A DNA stretch of 9,076 nucleotides from Opitutaceae bacterium (lineage in GTDB: Bacteria > Verrucomicrobiota > Verrucomicrobiia > Opitutales > Opitutaceae), in contig PMSP01000213.1 of the NCBI GenBank assembly GCA_003168315.1, positions 1 through 9,076 of the forward strand. Direction: 5' to 3'. Within the stretch, counting starts at the first letter, position 1. Each line of letters starts with the position of its first letter. The notes beneath the pieces were generated by a model. It ran no database searches and had not been told where the DNA came from. It saw only the letters and a program-made list of their open reading frames with translations. The position numbers were made by a program, and so were the translations under genes. This document shows positions 1 to 7,904 of this stretch, piece after piece.

Positions 1-108
1 CTCCTCGTTCGTCGCCTCCTCGCGCGAGCCGAGGGCGGCCTCGGTCTGGAGGGCGAGCTCGGCCTCAAGCTGGGATATGATCGAGCGGGTAAGGGCGCAC
101 TTGTCCAT
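1..108 (-). CDS. GreA/GreB-like transcription elongation factor, N-terminal fragment (cut by window edge)
   Basis: Reading minus from the ATG at 106-108 gives 36 open codons to the window edge, beginning MDKCALTRSIISQLEAELAL and ending in ATNEE. The MDK start, the amphipathic helix rich in Leu, Glu and Ala, and the Ala-Thr-x-Glu-Glu ending resemble the N-terminal coiled coil of a GreA/GreB-like family that I recall starting with MDK...LEAEL...AT(H/N)EE. Family members bind RNA polymerase and help rescue or modulate stalled elongation complexes in the cytoplasm. Only the first part of the coiled coil is visible, so neither the acidic tip residues nor the C-terminal FKBP-like domain can be checked. 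No good Shine-Dalgarno precedes the ATG. A promoter-like pair at 121-150 would give a very short leader. The gene diverges from the DUF5069 gene. Identification rests on recall of family sequence. Confidence 0.6.
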   Translation of the reverse strand, partial: MDKCALTRSIISQLEAELALQTEAALGSREEATNEE

Positions 109-116
109 GGAGGGTT

Positions 117-602
117 ATGGGATATACCTTGGGGCCGCCGATGCCGTCAAAGCCCATCCCCGGTTCCACGGGGGAAGTCCTCACCTGCCTGCCGTCCCCC
201 TACGTCGCGCACGGGCCGACCGGCCTCCTCTACCTTCCCCGGTTCCTGGCGAAGTGCAGGTACGTGAAGGAGCACGGGGCGCTTCCCCCGAGCTACGCGA
301 AGAACTTCAAGAGGGGGATCGACCGCTTCCTCTGCCTTCACCTCGGGATCGACCCGGCCGCGGTCGAGGCGGTCGTCCTCGGGTCGGCGAGCGACGCGGA
401 GACCGAAGCCGGCCTCGCCCGCCTGCTGCCGGCGGATCCCCGCGCCGCGAAATGGAACCGGGAGCTCGTCCAGAAGGGGATGACCCCCGCGGGCCGCGAG
501 TTCCTGGCCGAGGCGCTGGCCGCGATGGGATGCGCCGACCGGGCGGACGAGATCAGGAGCGTCCCCGACCTGATCGACTTCGACGAGGGGAGGATCGAGT
601 GA
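117..602 (+). CDS. DUF5069 domain-containing protein
   Basis: A 161-residue soluble protein with no signal peptide or membrane segment. Residues about 28-155 look like DUF5069: a Gly-Leu-x-Tyr-Leu-Pro-Arg-Phe-Leu-x-Lys block (36-46), a central Phe-x-Arg-Gly-Ile-Asp-Arg-Phe-Leu block with HLGID (64-79), and a C-terminal Leu-Ile-Asp-Phe-Asp-Glu-Gly-Arg (152-159). I recognise the family from this pattern; its biochemical function is unknown to me. The start is uncertain. The ATG at 117 has GGAGGG at 109-114, which is very close. An in-frame ATG at 141 (residue 9) has GGGG 6 nt upstream and would leave more room for the divergent promoters. The stop overlaps the next gene's GTG as GTGA (599-602), so the two are probably translationally coupled. 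Confidence 0.8.
   Translation: MGYTLGPPMPSKPIPGSTGEVLTCLPSPYVAHGPTGLLYLPRFLAKCRYVKEHGALPPSYAKNFKRGIDRFLCLHLGIDPAAVEAVVLGSASDAETEAGLARLLPADPRAAKWNRELVQKGMTPAGREFLAEALAAMGCADRADEIRSVPDLIDFDEGRIE
121..150 (-). promoter_or_regulatory. Candidate sigma70-type promoter for the GreA/GreB-like gene
   Basis: On the minus strand TTGACG (150-145) is followed after 18 bp by TATATC (126-121). These match the TTGACA/TATAAT consensus at 5 of 6 and 4 of 6 positions. Transcription would start about 6 nt before the ATG at 108, an almost leaderless message, which fits the lack of a Shine-Dalgarno. The element lies inside the first codons of the divergent DUF5069 gene. A weaker plus-strand pair, TTGTCC (101-106) and TATACC (123-128) with a 16 bp spacer, overlaps it. 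Confidence 0.35.
587..593 (+). promoter_or_regulatory. Shine-Dalgarno that fixes the GTG start of the next gene
   Basis: GGGGAGG lies at 587-593, 5 nt before the GTG at 599. This is the clearest ribosome-binding site in the window. It sits within the last codons of the DUF5069 gene and supports starting the downstream gene at 599 rather than at the far-upstream in-frame ATG at 77. Confidence 0.75.
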
Positions 603-928
603 TCAAGGGCCAGAGGGTCGTCTGCACCAACGACACCTTCAACGGGTTCGTCAAGGCCGTCTACAAGCAGCTGCCCGACAAGGGCAAGACGTACACGATC
701 CGCGAGGTGTTCCTCGGCCGGGAGAAGATCGTCAAGGGGGGCGACTCGGCGACCGTCGGGCTCCTCCTCGAGGAGCTCGTGAACCCGCCCGACCCCTTCC
801 ATGTCGGCAAGCAGGAGCTCGGGTTCTCGTCGGAGCGCTTCGCGCCGCTGGAGGAGCTGCCGCCCGAGGAGGCGGAGGCCGGCGAGGCGGTCGGCGCGGG
901 CGCCGATTCCGGCCACTGGCTCAACTGA
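599..928 (+). CDS. Small conserved-type protein of unknown function, possibly SH3-like beta-barrel
   Basis: A 109-residue protein starting at GTG with a strong Shine-Dalgarno. The body (2-88) has the pattern Lys-Gly-Gln-Arg-Val-Val-Cys ... Lys-Gly-Lys-Thr-Tyr-Thr-Ile-Arg-Glu-Val ... Val-Gly-Leu-Leu-Leu-Glu-Glu-Leu-Val-Asn-Pro ... Ser-Glu-Arg-Phe-Ala-Pro-Leu. I recall this organisation (KGxVYTVRxV, then GLLLxExxNP, then a closing RFxPL) from small uncharacterised bacterial and phage proteins, and the strand-rich spacing suggests a small beta-barrel. The last 20 residues are Glu/Ala/Gly-rich and probably disordered. The open frame continues upstream to 77, but that part is Arg/Pro-rich and overlaps DUF5069 coding in another frame, so I exclude it. 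The gene is coupled to the DUF5069 gene by a GTGA overlap and converges 10 bp from the next gene. No function assigned. Confidence 0.78.
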   Translation: MIKGQRVVCTNDTFNGFVKAVYKQLPDKGKTYTIREVFLGREKIVKGGDSATVGLLLEELVNPPDPFHVGKQELGFSSERFAPLEELPPEEAEAGEAVGAGADSGHWLN

Positions 929-938
929 AGGGGAGCGC

Positions 939-1352
939 CTAGTCGTCCGTCACCCGGACCGTGACCTGGCACTTTGCGGCCGGCGTGGCCTCGGCCTCGC
1001 CCGGGCGCACGAGGAAGAAGCGAAGGACGCTCCAGCCCGGCTTGAGCGCATAGAAGGACATGGTCGACGGCCCCGCGCCGGGGCCGGCCCGCAGGGGGCC
1101 CATCTCCTCCAGGATCCGGTTGTTGTTGGCGGCGATCTCCCAGACGTAGCCGGGGTGGGCGTCCGTGTCGGGAAGGACGACCTGGATCGCCGTCATGACG
1201 TCCATCGGGACGTCGGGCGACGGCCGGTCGGCGGCGAGGACGACCTTCTGGGTCGTCTTCGGCTGGCGGACGGGCGCGGTGTCGCAGCCGGCGCAGAGGA
1301 GAGCGGCCACGCCCAGCGCGCACAGGACCGGCGAGGGGGGAAATTTCATCAT
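939..1352 (-). CDS. Lipoprotein with chagasin/I42-like protease-inhibitor pattern
   Basis: A 137-residue protein. Residues 1-22 are a signal peptide (Lys3, then a hydrophobic stretch) ending Leu-Cys-Ala-Gly-Cys, with Cys23 the likely lipidation site; the lipobox is imperfect because -3 is Cys. The mature part resembles the chagasin-type Ig-like fold: His-Pro-Gly-Tyr-Val-Trp (66-71) sits where chagasins have NPTTGY/F-x-W, a Gly-rich loop follows at 90-94, then Met-Ser-Phe-Tyr-Ala (98-102) and a strand ending Val-Arg-Pro (115-117) where chagasins have RPW. Chagasins inhibit papain-like cysteine peptidases. Here the Asn-Pro-Thr-Thr and the Trp of RPW are missing, so inhibition is not assured. 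Last gene of the operon, starting inside the previous stop (ATGA, 1349-1352), with no Shine-Dalgarno of its own. A second ATG follows immediately (1347-1349). Confidence 0.72.
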   Translation of the reverse strand: MMKFPPSPVLCALGVAALLCAGCDTAPVRQPKTTQKVVLAADRPSPDVPMDVMTAIQVVLPDTDAHPGYVWEIAANNNRILEEMGPLRAGPGAGPSTMSFYALKPGWSVLRFFLVRPGEAEATPAAKCQVTVRVTDD

Positions 1353-2437
1353 AAATTGGGAATCAGCTCGGAGAGGGCGGGACGCCCCACGTGGCGGCGG
1401 ATCGACTCGAGGTTCTCCCTCACGAGTGCCCCCATGGACTCGCAGCGCAGGTACTCGTTCCTCCCGTAGTGCTCTGCGAGCGATTCCCGCAGCAGGTGCA
1501 CTTTCTCCGGCGGGGAGATGGGGTCGAGCTCCATCTCCGCAAGGAGGACGCCGAGCCGCGCGGCGGCGAGCTCGGCCCGCTGGAGCATGAGGGTCTGCTC
1601 CTCCCGGAGGTACTGGTTGGCGGTCTCCAGGCGCAGGTGCTTCGCGCAGAAGAGCGCCAGGGCCGCGTTCTCCTTGAAGAACTGGGGCCTGTAGAAGTTC
1701 CTGCGGCCGTTGTAGCTCTGCTGGTCGAAGTCCATCGCCCGAACGCGCAGCTGGAAGTCCTCGAAGTCCGGGGTCACGACGAAGACGAAGTTGTAGGAGC
1801 GCATGTCGCCGAGGAGCCGCACGAAGCAGCGCTCGTTGAACTTCACGAGCTCCTTGGCGACGCGGACCGGGCTCAGGTCCGGGCGGTTGAGCCAGCGGTT
1901 GATGAAGATGTCGCCCGGGACCCCCGGGATGTGCTCCTCGACCAGCGTGCTCCCGTGCGTGATGAAGTTGAGGCGGTTCGGGGAAAGGAGGTGCTCGAGC
2001 TCGAGGCCGTAGACCCTCGAGGCGTCGGCCCTCTTGATGTAGAAGTAGTCCTGGTTGTCGTTGTAGGCGTTCACGATCCGGATCCTGAACGGGGTCGAGT
2101 TGCCGAACGTGCAGAAGTCGACGCGGTCGGCGTAGAGGTGCCGGACGACGGACATGTCGCCGTCGACCTTGATGAGGGCGTAGACCTCCTTCAGCGCCTC
2201 GTTGAGCGAGCGCATCTCGTTCCCGTCGTAGATCACAGTGTCCCAGAGGGTAGGCTTGCCGTCGGCGTCCGTGAGCGGGATCACCTCGGTGAACCCGCGG
2301 AGCCGCTCGTAGGTGACCGGCAGGTCCCGCTCCCTCTTGTAGGCGCGCAGGTAGCCGCGCAGGCCGGGGCCGACGGGGAACGTGGGCTTCTTCCGCGTGG
2401 GCGGCGGGGCGCCGTCTGGAGTCGCCGGGTCGGGCAT
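1349..2437 (-). CDS. Uncharacterised protein with protein-kinase-like fold motifs
   Basis: A 362-residue soluble protein without signal peptide. I know no named family for it, but its motifs fall in kinase order. A Phe-Gly-Asn-Ser-Thr turn (111-115) could be a nucleotide loop. Tyr-Ile-Lys (133-135) resembles the beta3 lysine, and Gly-Leu-Glu-Leu-Glu-His (144-149) the helix-C glutamate. Thr-Leu-Val-Glu-Glu-His-Ile-Pro-Gly (164-172) looks like an APH-type hinge. Gly-Asp-Met-Arg-Ser-Tyr-Asn (210-216) has the D-x-[KR]-x-x-N spacing of a catalytic loop, and Met-Asp-Phe-Asp (235-238) stands where DFG would be. Residues 250-350 are helical. An atypical kinase or phosphotransferase is therefore an inference; a pseudokinase is possible. 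It lies 10 bp after the NUP gene without a clear Shine-Dalgarno and overlaps the lipoprotein gene by ATGA, so it is likely co-translated. It is the only non-exported product of this operon. Confidence 0.85.
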   Translation of the reverse strand: MPDPATPDGAPPPTRKKPTFPVGPGLRGYLRAYKRERDLPVTYERLRGFTEVIPLTDADGKPTLWDTVIYDGNEMRSLNEALKEVYALIKVDGDMSVVRHLYADRVDFCTFGNSTPFRIRIVNAYNDNQDYFYIKRADASRVYGLELEHLLSPNRLNFITHGSTLVEEHIPGVPGDIFINRWLNRPDLSPVRVAKELVKFNERCFVRLLGDMRSYNFVFVVTPDFEDFQLRVRAMDFDQQSYNGRRNFYRPQFFKENAALALFCAKHLRLETANQYLREEQTLMLQRAELAAARLGVLLAEMELDPISPPEKVHLLRESLAEHYGRNEYLRCESMGALVRENLESIRRHVGRPALSELIPNL

Positions 2438-2447
2438 TCGGCGAGGC

Positions 2448-3488
2448 CTAGTTACCGGACGGCGGCGCGGCGCCGTAGGTGTCCCAGTGCGCCGAGAGCT
2501 CGTGGGTCACGCGGCTGCCCACCCGGTAGGCGGCCTCGAGCGAGGGGATGTACCCGGCGTATTCGGAATGGAGGCTCTTGTTCACGTCCTGGGCCGGGGC
2601 CTGCATGCAGTAGTTGCTGGCCGTCCTGAGGAAGAGCACGCGGTTGAAGTCGACGCGTCCCATCTTCGCCAGGCGCGCCAGCGCCGCCGCGATGCCCTGG
2701 TCCTCCATGTCCGACATCGCGAACTCGCCCTTCCCGTCGGTCCAGAGGCGCGTCCAGTCGGAGGCCCACTGGGTCATGGCCTTCCCGTGCCAGTAGCGGC
2801 AGGAGCCGAAGGTCTCGCCGTAGAGGACAAACGGGGGCCTCTGGGCGTTCGGGAAACCCGTGTAGAGCGCCCGGTAGGCCCTCATGCCGTCCGTGTCGGG
2901 TATCGGCGTGTCCTTCGTGAGCGCATAGGCCCAGCCGACGAGCGAGGGGTTGAGGTGATAGGCCATCGTGTCGGGCTCCCAGCCCTCGCGCGTCGGCTTC
3001 TGGTTCGGGACCTTGGAGCCGATCGGGATGACGGCATACGGCCACGAGGGGTCCGCCTCCCGCGCGTCGATCTCGTAGGCGATGTCGCCGTCGATCACGT
3101 AGTGCGCCCATGCCGCGCTGCCGATCGAGGCGGCCGCCGGGTTGACGCCGGCGATCCCGTTCACGACCCAGTAGGTCCTCGAGAAGTCGAACTGGCCGCT
3201 CAGGACAAGCGCCATGATCTGGTTCGAGGCGCGCACCGTCGCGCCCGAGACGACGCCGATCGTCCCGTTGCCGTCAGTCAGGACCGGGTGGTCGACCCCG
3301 GGCACGATGATCTTCTGGGTCCAGTTCTCGCGCTCGACCCAGAACTGGAACTCACCGGGCCGGTCGCCCCGGTCGGCTCCCACCTCGAAGGTGACGACGA
3401 CGGCCACCTTGACCGGGATCGGGTCGGCGCGCAGGCCGGCGGCCGCGAGGGCCAGGGCGGGAAAGAGGATGCGGAGGAGGCGCGGCAT
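2448..3488 (-). CDS. Exported NUP-family (purine nucleoside permease / phosphorylase-like) protein
   Basis: A 346-residue protein with a Sec signal peptide (1-21, Arg-rich start, hydrophobic core, cleavage near Gly-Leu-Arg-Ala). The mature part has the hallmarks I associate with the NUP family: Asn-Gln at 89-90, Trp-Val-Val-Asn-Gly-Ile-Ala-Gly-Val-Asn-Pro (107-117) followed by Gly-Ser-Ala-Ala-Trp-Ala (123-128), Tyr-Glu-Ile-Asp-Ala-Arg-Glu (138-144), Asp-Met-Glu-Asp (260-263) and Leu-Arg-Thr-Ala-Ser-Asn-Tyr (287-293). The Met-Glu pair and the Gly-rich VNGIAG segment resemble the ribose- and phosphate-site motifs of purine nucleoside phosphorylases. No membrane helix is seen after the leader, so despite the family name a periplasmic nucleoside-binding or -cleaving role fits better (inference). 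Its ATG lies 4 bp after the peptidase stop with no visible Shine-Dalgarno, suggesting coupling. Its stop is 10 bp before the kinase-like gene. Confidence 0.88.
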   Translation of the reverse strand: MPRLLRILFPALALAAAGLRADPIPVKVAVVVTFEVGADRGDRPGEFQFWVERENWTQKIIVPGVDHPVLTDGNGTIGVVSGATVRASNQIMALVLSGQFDFSRTYWVVNGIAGVNPAAASIGSAAWAHYVIDGDIAYEIDAREADPSWPYAVIPIGSKVPNQKPTREGWEPDTMAYHLNPSLVGWAYALTKDTPIPDTDGMRAYRALYTGFPNAQRPPFVLYGETFGSCRYWHGKAMTQWASDWTRLWTDGKGEFAMSDMEDQGIAAALARLAKMGRVDFNRVLFLRTASNYCMQAPAQDVNKSLHSEYAGYIPSLEAAYRVGSRVTHELSAHWDTYGAAPPSGN

Positions 3489-3492
3489 GATT

Positions 3493-5832
<2,340 letters not shown>

Positions 5833-5862
5833 GCCGCGAGGAAAGCCGCTGCGGGCCCGGAG

Positions 5863-5878
5863 GGCAAGCGCCCTTGCC
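5863..5878. repeat. Inverted repeat in the divergent intergenic region
   Basis: GGCAAG (5863-5868) and CTTGCC (5873-5878) form a perfect 6-bp dyad around a 4-nt spacer. It lies between the peptidase start (5832, minus) and the lipoprotein start (5943, plus), where promoters for both must sit. It could be an operator or a hairpin in the peptidase leader. I see no convincing -10/-35 pair beside it. Confidence 0.35.
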
Positions 5879-5896
5879 TTCCCCGTTTTCGGTTTG

Positions 5897-5915
5897 CGGC
5901 GGCGCGGCGCCGCCG
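5897..5915. repeat. GC-only inverted repeat upstream of the DUF4440-like lipoprotein gene
   Basis: An 8-bp arm at 5897-5904 pairs with 5908-5915 around a 3-nt loop. It is all G and C, so chance is a real possibility at this composition. It lies 28 bp before the plus-strand start at 5943. Confidence 0.25.
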
Positions 5916-5942
5916 GCACGCTGCCGCTCGCGTCACCGCATC

Positions 5943-6395
5943 ATGAAACTGCGCCCCATCCTGGTCCTCTCGTCGGCCGCGGCACTCCTGGCGGCCTGCG
6001 CCAAGCCGAGCCCGCAGGGGTTCAAGGACGAGGTGCTTGCCGCCGACAAGGCGTTCAACGCGGCGTCGGCGAAGGACGGCCCGAAGGCCGCCTTCCTCGC
6101 CTTCATCGCGCCGGACGCCAAGCTGCTTTCCTCCGATGACCAGGGCAACGCGGCCGTCGAGAACGTCTTCATGCAGCTCCCGCCGACGGCCACGCTCTCG
6201 TGGGAGCCGGGCTTCGTGGACGTCTCCGGGTCCGGCGACCTCGGCTACACCTGGGGCCGCTACACGCTCATCGTCCGAAGCCCCAAGGGGAAGCAGCCCT
6301 TCATCCAGATGGGCACCTACTTCACGGTCTGGAAGCGCCAGGCCGACGGCGGCTGGAAGGTCGTCCTGGAAGGCAACCACCCCGACGGGAAGTGA
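5943..6395 (+). CDS. Lipoprotein with DUF4440/SnoaL-like (NTF2-fold) domain
   Basis: A 150-residue protein from ATG 5943. Residues 1-18 are a lipoprotein leader (MKLRPI, hydrophobic core) with lipobox Leu-Ala-Ala-Cys and Cys19 as acceptor. The mature part has the layout of DUF4440-type NTF2-like proteins: an N-terminal helix with Asp-Lys-Ala-Phe-Asn-Ala (about 34-39), a helix ending Phe-Ile-Ala-Pro-Asp-Ala, then strands including Gly-Tyr-Thr-Trp-Gly-Arg-Tyr (about 101-107), Tyr-Phe-Thr-Val-Trp-Lys-Arg (about 126-132) and a closing Gly-Gly-Trp-Lys-Val-Val-Leu-Glu. Such domains form a cone-shaped pocket and may bind or turn over small molecules; no specific activity can be read here. The frame is open back to 5874, but only the start at 5943 puts a lipoprotein leader at the N-terminus. 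No strong Shine-Dalgarno. Divergent from the peptidase operon; its stop is 18 bp from the convergent phosphatase stop. Confidence 0.85.
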   Translation: MKLRPILVLSSAAALLAACAKPSPQGFKDEVLAADKAFNAASAKDGPKAAFLAFIAPDAKLLSSDDQGNAAVENVFMQLPPTATLSWEPGFVDVSGSGDLGYTWGRYTLIVRSPKGKQPFIQMGTYFTVWKRQADGGWKVVLEGNHPDGK

Positions 6396-6413
6396 CACGC
6401 GCCCGGGCCGCGC

Positions 6414-7820
6414 TCACTTCGCCATCACCTCGGAGTCGAAGGCCTTCCCGTCGGTGTCGAATATCGCGATCGTCATCCGCGCGCCGTCGGCCTGCAGCGT
6501 GAGGAAGCCGAACGTGGATTCCGCGAAGAGCGCGCCGGGCGATTTCCTCGCGACCTTGCTGAGGGGGGCGCCCCCGCCGCCGCTCATGAAGAAATGGACC
6601 CCCTCCCGGGCGTCCATGTGGGCCATGGCGTGCTGGTGCCCGCACAGGTAGGCGTCGACGCGTCCCCGCAGGATCGGCCACAGGCGCGCCTGCATGTACT
6701 TCATGTAGGCGCCGTTCTTCGCGTTCTTCTCCGGCGCGAAGATGGGGTGGTGGCCGTAGACCACCTTCCACCGGGCGGTGCTCGCGGCGATCGCCTTGTC
6801 CAGCCAGATGACCTCGGCCTCGGAAATCTCGGTCGTGTCGATCGCGAAGAACTGGACGGAACCCGCGGTGAAGGAGTAGTACGGGGACGGGAATCTCCAG
6901 GTCGGGCTCCTGTAGGCGATCTCGGCCGCGGCCCCGTCGTCGGAATACCACTCATGGTTGCCAAGGGTGGGATAGAAGGTGATCCCGAGCGGGCCGTAGA
7001 GGCCCTCCCACCAGTCGCGCCAGCGCGGGTCGTCCGTGCCCGTCATGCCCGAGGGGTAGAAATTGTCGCCGAAGGTGAGCCCGAAGTCGAACGGCTGCGC
7101 CGCGCCCATGCGGACGATGGCCGCGGCGACGCTGCGCTGGGCATCGGAGCCGGAGCCGAAGTCCCCCATCCCGACGATCCGGATCGGCTGGCCGGCGGGC
7201 CTGACGGAAAAGACGGCGGGCGGCCTGCGCATGAACCCCGGGATCGAGGCCGCGCGCTCGGTCATGAGCCAGCGCTCGTCGGCCGCGGCGAGCGTATCCA
7301 GCGCCTTCATGTCGCCGGCCTGGCGGGCACCGGCAATCCGGGCCGTCAGGATCCTCCGCAGGCGCCTGTCCTCGATCCGCCGCTCGGCGTCGAGATAGGC
7401 GAGCATCAGGCCGGGGTCGGCCGCCGACTCCGCGAGCTTCTGGAGGCCGGGGACCACGCCGGGCTCGTCGACCCAGAACGGGTCGAAGACGACGACCTTG
7501 AGTATGAGCTGGTCGGTGGCGGCGGTCTCGGACGCCATCCGGCCGAGGACGAAGTCGGCGGCCGCCGGCTCGCTCGCCAGGGCGACCCTCACTTCCTGCT
7601 CCAGGTCCCCGGGCGAGAAGGCGAGGAGCGACCGCAGGTCCCTGTCGTCCGCATGGAGCCATTTGCGGGCCGCGTCGCCCACCTCGGGCGGAAGCCTGGC
7701 GGCGACGGCCTCGATGGGGGCCACGGGGGCGGCAGTCGGCGCCGGCTGGTCGGCGCGGCAGGCGGCGGACCAGGCCAGTAGCCCGGCTGACATGAGGATC
7801 AGGCTTCCCGTGTTGCGCAT
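6414..7820 (-). CDS. Exported purple acid phosphatase-like metallophosphoesterase
   Basis: A 468-residue protein. Residues 1-20 are an export leader ending Ser-Ala-Ala-Cys21, possibly a lipoprotein with an imperfect lipobox. Residues about 40-205 are helical, with no domain I recognise. Residues 213-468 are a calcineurin-type phosphoesterase closest in pattern to mammalian tartrate-resistant acid phosphatase (ACP5). Gly-Asp-Phe-Gly (219-222), Gly-Asp-Asn-Phe-Tyr (251-255), Gly-Asn-His-Glu (287-290), Gly-His-His-Pro (356-359) and Cys-Gly-His-Gln-His (393-397) supply Asp220, Asp252, Tyr255, Asn288, His357, His395 and His397, matching the whole dimetal ligand set including the iron-binding Tyr of purple acid phosphatases. 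It probably hydrolyses phosphate esters outside the cytoplasm. The helical domain before the catalytic part makes it longer than ACP5 (about 325 residues). It follows the twin-repeat genes after an 84-bp gap and has only a weak GGGA 2 nt before the ATG. Confidence 0.9.
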   Translation of the reverse strand: MRNTGSLILMSAGLLAWSAACRADQPAPTAAPVAPIEAVAARLPPEVGDAARKWLHADDRDLRSLLAFSPGDLEQEVRVALASEPAAADFVLGRMASETAATDQLILKVVVFDPFWVDEPGVVPGLQKLAESAADPGLMLAYLDAERRIEDRRLRRILTARIAGARQAGDMKALDTLAAADERWLMTERAASIPGFMRRPPAVFSVRPAGQPIRIVGMGDFGSGSDAQRSVAAAIVRMGAAQPFDFGLTFGDNFYPSGMTGTDDPRWRDWWEGLYGPLGITFYPTLGNHEWYSDDGAAAEIAYRSPTWRFPSPYYSFTAGSVQFFAIDTTEISEAEVIWLDKAIAASTARWKVVYGHHPIFAPEKNAKNGAYMKYMQARLWPILRGRVDAYLCGHQHAMAHMDAREGVHFFMSGGGGAPLSKVARKSPGALFAESTFGFLTLQADGARMTIAIFDTDGKAFDSEVMAK

Positions 7821-7860
7821 GGTCCCATGTTTGCGGTCCCCTTCACGGACTCCAGCAGGA

Positions 7861-7873
7861 TTTGCGGCGCAAA
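7861..7873. repeat. 13-nt dyad in the gap before the phosphatase gene
   Basis: TTTGCG and CGCAAA flank a single central base at 7861-7873, a perfect 6-bp inverted repeat. It lies 40 bp upstream of the phosphatase ATG (7820) and 31 bp past the stop of the twin-repeat gene. A half-site copy, TTTGCGG, occurs at 7830-7836. It could be an operator, or chance in GC-rich DNA. Confidence 0.3.
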
Positions 7874-7904
7874 GGCGGCCGGCGCGTTAATTTCCCGCGA
7901 CGGG

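Noticed and set aside
77..598. Upstream extension of the small GTG-start gene
   Set aside because: The added residues are Arg/Pro/Gly-rich and run out of frame through the DUF5069 gene, while a strong Shine-Dalgarno marks the GTG at 599.
1391..2629. Plus-strand open frame of 412 codons opposite the kinase-like gene
   Set aside because: Val/Glu/Arg-rich low-complexity product with no domain; the minus strand has ordered motifs and operon spacing.
5833..5919. 29-residue N-terminal extension of the M28 peptidase to a GTG at 5919
   Set aside because: The extension is Arg/Lys-rich and would bury the signal peptide that begins at the ATG at 5832; it would also leave only 23 bp before the divergent gene.
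6396..6413. Possible bidirectional terminator between the convergent stops
   Set aside because: Only an 8-base GCCCGGGC palindrome without a T-run on either strand is present, which is not enough for an intrinsic terminator call.
6594..7781. Plus-strand open frame of 395 codons opposite the phosphatase
   Set aside because: Mirror of a gene with seven conserved metal ligands; no motif on the plus strand.
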